From Golubevia sp. BC0850 (Eukaryota > Basidiomycota > Exobasidiomycetes > Golubeviales > Golubeviaceae): a stretch of 64,000 bases of DNA. The position numbers and the translations under genes were made by a program. The notes below the pieces were generated by a model, which was given only the letters and a program-made list of their open reading frames with translations, was not told the origin of the DNA and did no database searches. The stretch covers positions 582,882-646,881 of the forward strand of contig JAAVVG010000018.1 of the NCBI GenBank assembly GCA_012976225.1, written 5' to 3'. The stretch's first letter is position 1. The number at the start of each line of letters is the position of its first letter. This document shows, piece after piece, positions 45,438-54,141 of the stretch.

Positions 45438-46061
45438 AGTCTAATCAGTAACGAATTCTGCAAAAGAGGAATCACTATTGGCACTGCAAACCTCTCAGGT
45501 TTCTACTCGATGGGAAAATCTGAAGACGAGAACAAAGAAAAACTCTGCAAGTACCTTCCTTAATCAAGCCCCAGAAAGGAACTTAGAAAGAGGAAAGAGT
45601 GTAGAAATCCTCAGATACTCTCAAAATCCAATGAATGATGAAATTTGCTGACTAAAACCCCTCAAGGATCCTTCTTCTATCCTCCCAAATCCTTCGAAAG
45701 AACTACCTTCAATGACAAGACTGAATTCCTTCAAACCGTCAAAGCCAATTTCCTCACTAAACCCAAGATGCACTGCTTCTACTGTGATAGCAGCGAAAAA
45801 AACCGCTATCGCTTCAAGACTGCCTCTAAATACAATCACTGCTCAGAAACCACTCCCCCTCGATTCAGATGTCCCAAAGTCAATGAAGCACGTCATTCAA
45901 ATGGTGAAGATAAAGATGGACTTCAGGTTGTAGGTGGTAGCAAGAGTCGCAAGCATAATAGAAATGGAGAAGGAAAGGATGCTCGAAAGGAACGTGAGGT
46001 AGCAAGTAGAGTAGGAGGTAGCGGAGGAAGACCGGTTCCTGGAGCTGCTGGAGAGGTTTAA
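45204..46061 (+). pseudogene. LINE ORF1 remnant
   Basis: Two coding-like frames, 45204-45563 and 45645-46061, are separated by stops. The second contains Cys/His spacing suggestive of a degenerate nucleic-acid-binding knuckle (HCFYCDSS ... YNHC ... FRCP). Position, orientation and the downstream endonuclease frame identify it as the first ORF of a non-LTR retrotransposon. In the second copy of the duplicated segment this frame is cut at 63864. Confidence 0.5.
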
Positions 46062-46479
46062 GGTAGAACCACTCAACGTCAATTCGAACTCGGACTTCCC
46101 TGGTCTAGCCACAGCCACAACTTCTGCTCCAGTTCAACAACAACAACCTTAAATCCAAGCTGGTTAGCCTGCAGCTCAATCTCAAATTCCAGCTCATGCT
46201 CATGCTCAAGCTCCAACTCCAAAAGGTAATGCTTCAGCCTCTTCAGACCTCAACTCTCAACTTAGTCCAAACAATTCCGCTTAAATAAGTACTTTTTCAA
46301 ATCAAGCCAAAGAGGTAGTTTCCAAGAGCCGTTCAGATGATGAAGATGAGAACATGGCCTCAAGAGGAGGCTGAAGCCAACAGTCAATTGTAGATCTCTC
46401 TACATCCTTAATTTTCTTATTTATTTGTCTAAAATTTATGAATAATAGTAACAACAATAGTAATCAAGAGACAACAAAG

Positions 46480-47665
46480 TTGCGCATCTGGAATGCCGAT
46501 GTACGATCCATTAAAACGCAAGACAAAAGACTCAAACTCCCAAGATCTACACTATTTGCCCCACTCAATTTTTTGTCTATCTGAGGTCAGATGTGAAACT
46601 CAAAATGAAGCAGTAGAATGGTCGGAGCTGGCCTCGATTAATTATCTCTCTTTAATCTCCCAAGCCAAAAACGATACTGGTATTCCGTGGCGACAGGACC
46701 GTCTGGATCAACAATCAATTCAAGTTCAAACTTCATCAATATTTCAGCAACCACTTCCTTCAGTCGACCATCAAACTACAACTGGCCAGAAAGAACAAGT
46801 GCTGTCGAAATCCACCTACCTTCAACTGATGGAGATAGAACAATCCTCAATCTAATCAACATTTATGCACCAGTCCTAGGAACTAGTCAAAATCTTTTCT
46901 TTCAGGTACTTTTCTTTCAGTACCTTCAAAAAAGAATGGATCCATTCATCTGGTCAAAAGGAATAGCTGATGGAGAAACCTCAAATCCAGAACCAGAACA
47001 TCTCACTGGTTTAGTAGGAGACTTCAACTGTTTTGAAGACTTTGAACTGGAAACTGCTGGTACAAGATGAACGGAAGCATTGCAATTACTTCAGAATTAG
47101 GAGAAATCTTTGAAGCTGTCTTTAATAAGATTGAGGAGGAAACTAACAGTCCAGCTCTTGCTTTCGATGCCGTGTGTGAACAAGTCAAAGACTCGTCAAA
47201 GGTAATAGGTAGATCAATGCAACACTTTGATCGAGCCAATCCACATCGAGATCAAGACCAAGATCAAGAAACGAGATCTAAAACTTTGTCTGTTCACGCG
47301 AGGATAGAAACAGAGCATGTTAACAAATATGCTCTAAAGTATTGCTTGCAATCCAAATGTTCAAAATCAGCAATCACCTCTGTAATTGCTAATCCCGTTG
47401 ATCTCATTTCTAACCCAGAATACCCTCTAAGTGAGACCATGTACCCAATAGAGATCAACAAGATCATCTTTGATTTCTTCAAGAATCTCTATGCGTCGGG
47501 AGAAGGATCTGCAGGGACTCACGCAAGAGCAGATGCTACGACAACTCTTACCAGCAATTAGAACGATGGAATCTACCAAAGGAATGGAAGGGATTGATGC
47601 CCTTGTACAGAAGAGGAGATGATACCAGCCGTCCAAATCTTCCAATGGAAGGTATTCTCCAGGTG
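46480..47665 (+). pseudogene. LINE ORF2 5' part: AP-type endonuclease and linker
   Basis: Pieces in different frames read RIWNADVRSIKTQ, then FCLSEVRCETQNEA, then LNLINIYAPVLG and GLVGDFNCFEDFE. These are the conserved N-terminal N-x-R, the catalytic E and the GDFN motifs of LINE apurinic-type endonucleases. A helical linker (47067-47561) follows. The reading is interrupted at 47665 by a Ty3/gypsy insertion (target duplication AGGTG at 47661-47665) and resumes after 59654. Frame shifts show it is dead. Confidence 0.65.
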
Positions 47666-47679
47666 TGTAACGGGGTTAA

Positions 47680-48089
47680 TGTTACGGGGGTTGATGGCGA
47701 TACGAGGGGCACAGTTACGAAGGTAGAATAGGCTGGAAGTCAACAAGAGCTGAAGATTTAGGACAGAGAACAATAGAATATCGGATGAGGAATTATTTAT
47801 GTACAAATGAGTGGTGGTTTATATATGTGTTTGAGAGTCAAAACAAAGGGGTTTTGGGAACAAAGGTTGGAACAACACAGCCCAGGATCAGAGAACAAGG
47901 GAACACAAAGAACAAGGAGACAGTTAGAGAAGAGGGAGGGGAACAAAGGGAACATAGGGTCTGTGCGCAACAACGACAAGGGACAAAGGGAAGACGGTCT
48001 ATGCGCTTGCCTCAGAATCAAGCAGAGCTTGAGACTTGTGTAGTGTTCGACCATAGGATGATTGGGCTGCTATGATGGGCCCTGTAACA
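47680..48089 (-). repeat. element A 3' LTR
   Basis: 410 bp, ends TG...CA, essentially identical to 53318-53727. The Pol reading frame runs into it and stops at 47999. Confidence 0.92.
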
Positions 48090-51000
48090 GTACCCCCTTC
48101 TTCAGGGCGGACTCTGGACGCCTGTTGCTGAGTGTTGATGGAAGTAGCATCTTCAGAAGAGTTGCTAGGAAGGGATGCTTTAGCAAGCTTGCGGATTACT
48201 TCGAGTCTAGAGGGTGTGATTGGTTTGTCAGGATAAGTTGAATGGAAATCTACAACGATTGGAGCATTGTGAGAGAGATCATAGGCTCGAATCCATTGTC
48301 GATCCTGAACTCCCCAGCCAACAAAGTCCACATAGTATTCCAGGCGATTTGGACTGGGACATCTAGAGTCCAAAATCTTCTCGACTTCATAGTGTTCTTC
48401 CTCATCAATGATTTCTGGAGGAGGTGCTGGAGGAGTAGACCGAGATGGAAGATGGTTCGAGTGATAAGGCTGGAGACGAGAGACATGGAAGACATTGTGG
48501 ATCTTGATAGTAGGAGGTAGTTCCAAACGGAAAGCTCTCGGGCCAACCGCTTCTATGATCTTGAAGGGGCCCAGGAAACGGTGATCGAGTTTACTTGAGG
48601 GCCTGACCGAGTGAATGTGGTCTTTTGATAGGAGGACTTGCTGTCCTGTCTGGAAGTCCGGATGAGTGTTGCGATGTCGATCTGTAGTACGAATTGCGCG
48701 AACCTGAGCAGCTTCTAAGCACTTATGTGCATCCTTGCGAACCTTGATGAGATATTGCACATGCTTGTCTGCATTAGGGATTGTTGAAGTAAATGGAGTT
48801 AAATTGGTCCGAGGATGATACCCATAAGCTAGATAAAAAGGGGAAGTTCCTGTAGAGGAATGGGATGTATTGTTGTAACAGAACTCTGCGTGGGGTAATA
48901 AAGTAGACCAATCGTCTTGTTTGAAGTCACAGTACACTCTTAGGAACTGTTCGAGGACCTGATTGACTCTTTCTGTTTGCCCATCTGTCTGCGGATGATA
49001 AGCAGTCGAGAGATTCGACTTGATGCCTGATTGGTGCAATATTTCCTTGAAGAAGTTCGAAGTGAAAAGAGTTCCTCGGTCACTGACTATGTCTGAGGGA
49101 AGTCCATGCCTTGAGAATACATGACTCCATAGTTGTGATGCTAATTTCTGAGAGTTATCGGTAGAATTGGCAGGAATGAAATGGGCCATCTTGGTGAAGC
49201 GATCTACTATCACTAGAATGGCGTCAAATCCGTTGCTGGAAGGGAGTTGTGTGATATGATCCATTGAGATCGACTGCCATGGACCTCCAGGTATTGGAAG
49301 AGGTTGCAATTTTCCATAAGGCTGTCTGCGAGGGATTTTCGTTCGTTGACATATATCACAGGATCTGATGTACTTTTCTGTAGCTGTAGCCATACCAGGC
49401 CAGAAGAAATATCTCTTGAGATTGGACAGGGTTTTGTCTCTACCCGGATGCCCAGCCATGGTACTGTCATGGGCTTGCTGTAGGATTTGAGTTCGGAGTG
49501 GCTCGTCTTCGGGAATGTAAAGTTTGTCTTGATGGAATAGGAGGCCATCCTTGATGGAATAGAGTGTGGGAGAGTCCTCGTTGTCCAAAGGAGAGGACGA
49601 CATTGTCCTGGAAATCTTGAGGAAGTGTTTGTCTTGAGGTAGTAGTCGAAGGACCTGTTGTTGGATTTGCGAAGTGTGAGATGCTATAGCAGTTGCACTG
49701 ATCTCTACTGGTCTGAGGATCGCTTCTGCTGGCGCATTAGATGCTTTCCCCCCTTTTATGAGATCAGAGCGACGAGATAGTGCATCTGCCTTGCCATTCT
49801 TCGATCCAGGTCTGTACTCCAAGTTGTAACGATGAGCGTTCAGAATCTCAGACCAACGAGCTTGCCTACGCGTGAGTACCCTGGCTGTCTGGAATTGAGT
49901 CAGGTTCTTGTGGTCTGTAAGGATGTTGACTGGTGCCTCCAAAGACTCCAGGTAGTGCCGCCATAACTTGAATGAGGCAACTATGGCAAGTAACTCTTTT
50001 TCCCCAACTGGATAGTTTAACTCTGCATCTGCCATCTTTCTAGAAAAGAAGGCAACTGGATGGAACTGCAGATCTGCATGTTTCTGGCTAAGAATTGAAG
50101 AGATCGCACAATCTGAAGCATCAGTTTCCAGAATGGCTTGCAAGTGAGGATCGAAGTGACAAAGGACTGGGGCTGTAGTGAAGAGTTGTTTGAGGTTTGT
50201 GAAGGCTGATCTTGCTTCCAAATCAAAATTAAACTGAATTGATTTGCTTGCTGAAGGTGAGAGTTTTGGTTTGCGCAGTAATTTCGTTAGAGGCTGAATG
50301 ATGCGAGAGTATCCTTCAATGAATCGTCGGTAGAAGTTACAAAATCCTAAAAATGCTTGCAACTCCGTTTTTGTAGTAGGCTCTGGCCAAGAGAGGACTG
50401 CTTCGACCTTGTCCTTGGACATGCTTACATGTCCTCCTGACACTGTGTATCCTAGATATTCTGTTTCTGTAAGATTGAATTCGCATTTTTCCAGTTTTGC
50501 ATAGAGGCAATGTTTAATCAGCCTGCGCAATACTTCTTGCACGTGTAATTGATGCTCGATTTGGTTTTCAGAGAAGATAAGTATATCATCCAGGAAGACC
50601 AGAACATTGATATCGAGAAGGTCTCGAAATATGTGGTTCATGATTCCTTGGAATGTCGCTGGAGCGTTGGTAAGGCCAAACTGCATGACTAGAGGTTCGA
50701 AAGATCCATATTTGGTCCTAAAAGCAGCCTTCCATTCATCTCCTAGTGCCATACGAATAAGGTTGTAAGCACCCCTTAAATCTAGTTTGGTGAAGATCCT
50801 TGCACCTCGAAGTCGTTCCAAAGTGTCTGAAATGAGCGGAAGAGGGAGTCGATTTTTCTTTGTGATTGCATTAAGTCCCCGGTAATCCACGCACAGTCGC
50901 AGTTCACCAGTTTTCTTCTTGACAAAGAGAATCGGTGCTCCCGCTGAGGATTTTGAAGGGCGGATGAATCCATTTGAAAGATTCTCCTTGATCCACGCCC

Positions 51001-52201
51001 TTAGTTCCTTGAGCTCTGGTTCCGATAGATTGTAGAGTCGGCCCACAGGTGGTTCAGTTCCTTCTTCTAGTTCGATCTTGTGATCAAATTTGCTATGAGG
51101 AGGGAGCTTGGTAGCACTACCTTTTGAAAATGCTTGAATTAGGTGGTGGTATTCCTGCGGAACCTTTTGCAACATGTACTGACTGTATTCCGGAGTATCA
51201 TCCCCTGTCTCTGGGAGATTTGTGACACCATTTACCGAAGGTTGATTGACGGGTCTAGTTTGAGTTGCAGTGGAAGTGGGTGCAGAGTAAGGTAGTTGGG
51301 AAGCAGAGAGGATCCCACAACCTTGTGAGTTCTTCAGTGCTTGTCTGAAGCACGTTGCTGATACCAGTGCTATGTTGACTGGCCGAGTTGCTGAAGTGTT
51401 GCCCACACGAGGCAAAATTACACTGTTCTTTTGAGTAGATACTGGTAATGTATTCCCACGCGGGGCCAAAGGTTTCGAAGTGATAGTTTCAAAAGGATTA
51501 ATTGCAGGTCTGTAGGTTATAGTTTCATAAGTTTGATCCAACTCTGGATCCACATGTTCCGGAATTTTACTCGAAGTTCTGTAAGCTGTAGTTTCAAAAG
51601 GTTTAATCGCAGGTCTGGAGGTTGTAGTTTGATAAGTTTGATCCAACTTTGGATCCACATGTTCAAGAGTTTTAATCGAAGTTCTGTAAGGTATTGTTCC
51701 ATAGGTTCTAGGAGTAGGAGTTTTACGTTCTGGGTCGCATGACGATTTTGGAGCGCAGTTTGCGTTGCAATAGTCTGAGGGAAATGTGATAGAGTTATTA
51801 GTCCAGTTTATAAGAGGGTTGTGTTTCTTAAGCCATGGCTTTCCAAGGAGTATTGGTGCTGTCTTCAGTTTGGTGATGGAGAAGGGCTGTTCTTCCAGAT
51901 GGTGATGGTTAAGAGCGAAAGACATTGAGGTGTATTCTGATGATGCCGAGTCTAAGGTTCGGCCGTCGACGGCCGAAATAATTCGGGAGTGGGTTAGATG
52001 TTTTCTTGGCAGTTGAAGTGATTGTACTAGTTGTTCGTCGATAAAGTCTCCCTCAGCTCCGTTATCGATAAGTGCTTGAGAAGGAAAGGTTTGATTCTTG
52101 AAGTGAACGAGGATGGGAATTGTCTGATGAGGCTCTATTTGTGGTTCGTGTGGTGGGATGGAGATGCTAGCCCGCGGTTTTAAGGAGATGTTGTAGGAAC
52201 C
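47999..52201 (-). CDS. element A Pol polyprotein (PR-RT-RH-IN-chromodomain)
   Basis: The open frame lies in the -1 phase relative to Gag and overlaps its end, so expression by -1 ribosomal frameshifting is likely. No classical slippery heptamer is evident to me. Order: aspartic protease (ALIDNGAEGDFI, a D-N-G variant of the usual D-S/T-G), reverse transcriptase ([21 protein letters not shown]), RNase H (ILETDASDCA; ILTDHKNLTQF; GKADALSRR), and integrase. The integrase has a zinc-binding H/C end (QQAHDSTMAGHPG ... CDICQRTK), the catalytic DDE residues in SMDHI, VSDRGTLF and TDGQTERVNQVLEQ. A C-terminal chromodomain follows (EHYEVEKILDSR ... YYVDFVGW). The chromodomain places it in the chromovirus lineage, where it guides integration to modified chromatin. 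All motifs are intact. Confidence 0.92.
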   Translation of the reverse strand, partial: GSYNISLKPRASISIPPHEPQIEPHQTIPILVHFKNQTFPSQALIDNGAEGDFIDEQLVQSLQLPRKHLTHSRIISAVDGRTLDSASSEYTSMSFALNHHHLEEQPFSITKLKTAPILLGKPWLKKHNPLINWTNNSITFPSDYCNANCAPKSSCDPERKTPTPRTYGTIPYRTSIKTLEHVDPKLDQTYQTTTSRPAIKPFETTAYRTSSKIPEHVDPELDQTYETITYRPAINPFETITSKPLAPRGNTLPVSTQKNSVILPRVGNTSATRPVNIALVSATCFRQALKNSQGCGILSASQLPYSAPTSTATQTRPVNQPSVNGVTNLPETGDDTPEYSQYMLQKVPQEYHHLIQAFSKGSATKLPPHSKFDHKIELEEGTEPPVGRLYNLSEPELKELRAWIKENLSNGFIRPSKSSAGAPILFVKKKTGELRLCVDYRGLNAITKKNRLPLPLISDTLERLRGARIFTKLDLRGAYNLIRMALGDEWKAAFRTKYGSFEPLVMQFGLTNAPATFQGIMNHIFRDLLDINVLVFLDDILIFSENQIEHQLHVQEVLRRLIKHCLYAKLEKCEFNLTETEYLGYTVSGGHVSMSKDKVEAVLSWPEPTTKTELQAFLGFCNFYRRFIEGYSRIIQPLTKLLRKPKLSPSASKSIQFNFDLEARSAFTNLKQLFTTAPVLCHFDPHLQAILETDASDCAISSILSQKHADLQFHPVAFFSRKMADAELNYPVGEKELLAIVASFKLWRHYLESLEAPVNILTDHKNLTQFQTARVLTRRQARWSEILNAHRYNLEYRPGSKNGKADALSRRSDLIKGGKASNAPAEAILRPVEISATAIASHTSQIQQQVLRLLPQDKHFLKISRTMSSSPLDNEDSPTLYSIKDGLLFHQDKLYIPEDEPLRTQILQQAHDSTMAGHPGRDKTLSNLKRYFFWPGMATATEKYIRSCDICQRTKIPRRQPYGKLQPLPIPGGPWQSISMDHITQLPSSNGFDAILVIVDRFTKMAHFIPANSTDNSQKLASQLWSHVFSRHGLPSDIVSDRGTLFTSNFFKEILHQSGIKSNLSTAYHPQTDGQTERVNQVLEQFLRVYCDFKQDDWSTLLPHAEFCYNNTSHSSTGTSPFYLAYGYHPRTNLTPFTSTIPNADKHVQYLIKVRKDAHKCLEAAQVRAIRTTDRHRNTHPDFQTGQQVLLSKDHIHSVRPSSKLDHRFLGPFKIIEAVGPRAFRLELPPTIKIHNVFHVSRLQPYHSNHLPSRSTPPAPPPEIIDEEEHYEVEKILDSRCPSPNRLEYYVDFVGWGVQDRQWIRAYDLSHNAPIVVDFHSTYPDKPITPSRLEVIRKLAKASLPSNSSEDATSINTQQQASRVRPEEGGTVTGPIIAAQSSYGRTLHKSQALLDSEASA

Positions 52202-52206
52202 AACGC

Positions 52207-53277
52207 TCAGTGAGTCTCCTCTTCCTCCTGAGCTTGTGCAAAAGGAGACGATGGCTCGACTTGAGTAACTGCTACTTGCTGTGCATTTGCTTGAGTGCCT
52301 TGAGTTCTGTTACTAGCCCTATAACAATCTCTTGCATGATGTCCTGGTTTCTCGCAGTATAAGCAGAGGTTGTTTCTGAAGCGATGTTGACGTTGCTCTG
52401 CAGTGATGGGTCCACGATTTAACCTGGCAAGGTCCACATCCATAGGGATGTACTGGGGTTGAGATCTTGGAGAGACTTGAGATTGGGGCAATGGGCGAGT
52501 TACGTTTGGCTTGACCACCTGGGATGCCGGCCGAGGTTGCCATAACACTGTCGTGTTCTTACTCCTCCTAGTACTGAAAAGTGCTTCATCGATGGAGACG
52601 GCAGTCTCAATTAGCACATCGAGCTCTTGAGGAACCTGTGGTCCTAGACCAGCAAGAGCTGTTCTCACATCTGCCTTGAGTCCTAGCTTGAAAATTTCCC
52701 TCAAGGAACTTTCAGTCCAATCTCCTCTTTCGGTCAAGACTCTGAAACGAATGGCATAGTCGGCGGCAGCTCCTGTTTGACGAAGGCTTAATAGTTGCTC
52801 AGTGTAAGTGCTTGCCGCCTGAGAATCACCAAAACGAAGCAGGACTTGCTGTTTAAACTTGTCCCAAGAGGTAAGCCACGGGATGGTTCGTTCTTCGATT
52901 GGTATAGCTAGACGACTACGATAAGGGAGAATCCATTGCGAAGCAGGAGAGTCTACCTCAAAGTTTGCCATAGCATACCTGATCTTGTCATCATCCGTCA
53001 TTTCGTAGAAAGAAAATATGTCCTCCGCTTGGGCTAGGAATCCTTCGGTCTTTGTGTGAGATCGAGTGCTACCTGAGAATCGACTCGATGGAAGTGGCTT
53101 GGGGAGCTTAGACTTGACGGGACTGGCAACTTGAGTGGCCGCTTGGGCTTTCATAGTGGAGAGTTGATTTTGAAGAGTTTGCAGAAGGTTCACATTTGTA
53201 GAAGGGTCCTGGAGATCCAATTGTTGGAGACTCTCCGAGAGTCTGTTGAGCTGGTTGATGAAATCTTGCTGAGACAT
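52207..53277 (-). CDS. element A Gag
   Basis: 356 codons starting at an ATG 41 bp downstream of the 5' LTR. The N-terminus is a Gln/Leu-rich helix (MSQQDFINQLNRLSESLQQL). The central retrotransposon Gag region contains FLAQAEDIFSFYEM, WDKFKQQVLLRFGD and LLSLRQTGAAADYAIRFR. The C-terminus carries one CCHC knuckle (CLYCEKPGHHARDC; C-x2-C-x4-H-x4-C). Gag forms the virus-like particle and packages element RNA. It stops at 52207 just before the Pol frame. Confidence 0.9.
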   Translation of the reverse strand: MSQQDFINQLNRLSESLQQLDLQDPSTNVNLLQTLQNQLSTMKAQAATQVASPVKSKLPKPLPSSRFSGSTRSHTKTEGFLAQAEDIFSFYEMTDDDKIRYAMANFEVDSPASQWILPYRSRLAIPIEERTIPWLTSWDKFKQQVLLRFGDSQAASTYTEQLLSLRQTGAAADYAIRFRVLTERGDWTESSLREIFKLGLKADVRTALAGLGPQVPQELDVLIETAVSIDEALFSTRRSKNTTVLWQPRPASQVVKPNVTRPLPQSQVSPRSQPQYIPMDVDLARLNRGPITAEQRQHRFRNNLCLYCEKPGHHARDCYRASNRTQGTQANAQQVAVTQVEPSSPFAQAQEEEETH

Positions 53278-53306
53278 TTTGCTGACTTGGAACCTAATAG
53301 TTTTTG

Positions 53307-53315
53307 ATCCGATAT
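53307..53315 (-). promoter_or_regulatory. element A primer-binding site, self-complementary type
   Basis: Two bases downstream of the 5' LTR on the minus strand lies ATATCGGAT. It does not begin TGG, so it is not a tRNA 3'-end match. It is the exact reverse complement of ATCCGATAT (minus strand) inside the LTR at 53416-53424. This fits the self-priming of Tf1/sushi-type elements. Confidence 0.65.
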
Positions 53316-53317
53316 AA

Positions 53318-53727
53318 TGTTACGGGGGTTGATGGTGATACGAGGGGCACAGTTACGAAGGTAGAATAGGCTGGAAGTCAACAAGAGCTGAAGATTTAGG
53401 ACAGAGAACAATAGAATATCGGATGAGGAATTATTTATGTACAAATGAGTGGTGGTTTATATATGTGTTTGAGAGTCAAAACAAAGGGGTTTTGGGAACA
53501 AAGGTTGGAACAACACAGCCCAGGATCAGAGAACAAGGGAACACAAAGAACAAGGAGACAGTTAGAGAAGAGGGAGGGGAACAAAGGGAACATAGGGTCT
53601 GTGCGCAACAACGACAAGGGACAAAGGGAAGACGGTCTATGCGCTTGCCTCAGAATCAAGCAGAGCTTGAGACTTGTGTAGTGTTCGACCATAGGATGAT
53701 TGGGCTGCTATGATGGGCCCTGTAACA
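53318..53727 (-). repeat. element A 5' LTR
   Basis: 410 bp, matching 47680-48089. It contains the candidate R-region segment complementary to the primer-binding site. Confidence 0.92.
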
Positions 53728-53732
53728 GTTAA

Positions 53733-54107
53733 CTAGTAGAAGATAGGTAGAGTGCTAAGGAGGTAGACTTGAGACTTGACAAAGGCTGAGGGCAGTTGGG
53801 AATCAGCGTTGGGAACTTGGTGGCAAAGGCTAAGGGTGGAGTGGCAAAGACTTGAGGTTGAGACTTGACTTAGGGGACTAAGGAACTTGAGCAGGTAGAA
53901 AGGACGTAGGAATTCAATATCAGATGAGGAACTATCTATGTACAATTGGGGAGTGCTTCATATATGTTTGAGAGTTAAGAACAAAGGGATTTAGGAACAA
54001 AGGTTGGAACAATGTAGCACAGGAACAGGGGCAAGGGAACAAGGGACAAAGAGACATGGGGACAAAAGGAAGAACAAAGGGGTCCTGGGTACCAAGGATC
54101 TGTGACA
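53733..54107 (-). repeat. element B 3' LTR, major fragment
   Basis: Continues the LTR begun at 47666-47679. Together they give 389 bp, compared with 405 bp in the other LTR. It ends TGTGACA and is followed by a purine-rich tract on the minus strand (AAAAAAGGGGGCTTC). Confidence 0.9.
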
Positions 54108-54141
54108 GAAGCCCCCTTTTTTAGATCGACACCTGACGATC

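Larger units (their letters stand above)
47680..53727 (-). mobile_element. Ty3/gypsy chromovirus A, intact
   Basis: 6,048-bp element in minus orientation, with 410-bp LTRs (47680-48089 and 53318-53727), termini TGTTAC...GTAACA and target duplication GTTAA (47675-47679, 53728-53732). It sits inside the 3' LTR of element B. Gag and Pol frames are open, and the two LTRs differ by only one base that I can see (47696-47698 GGC versus GGT), so insertion was recent. A purine-rich tract next to the left LTR (minus strand, CCTGAAGAAGGGGGTAC) is the polypurine primer. Confidence 0.93.

Noticed and set aside
47785-48075. Conserved open frames repeated at 47.8 and 53.4 kb
   Set aside because: They lie inside the two LTRs of element A and are identical only because the LTRs are.
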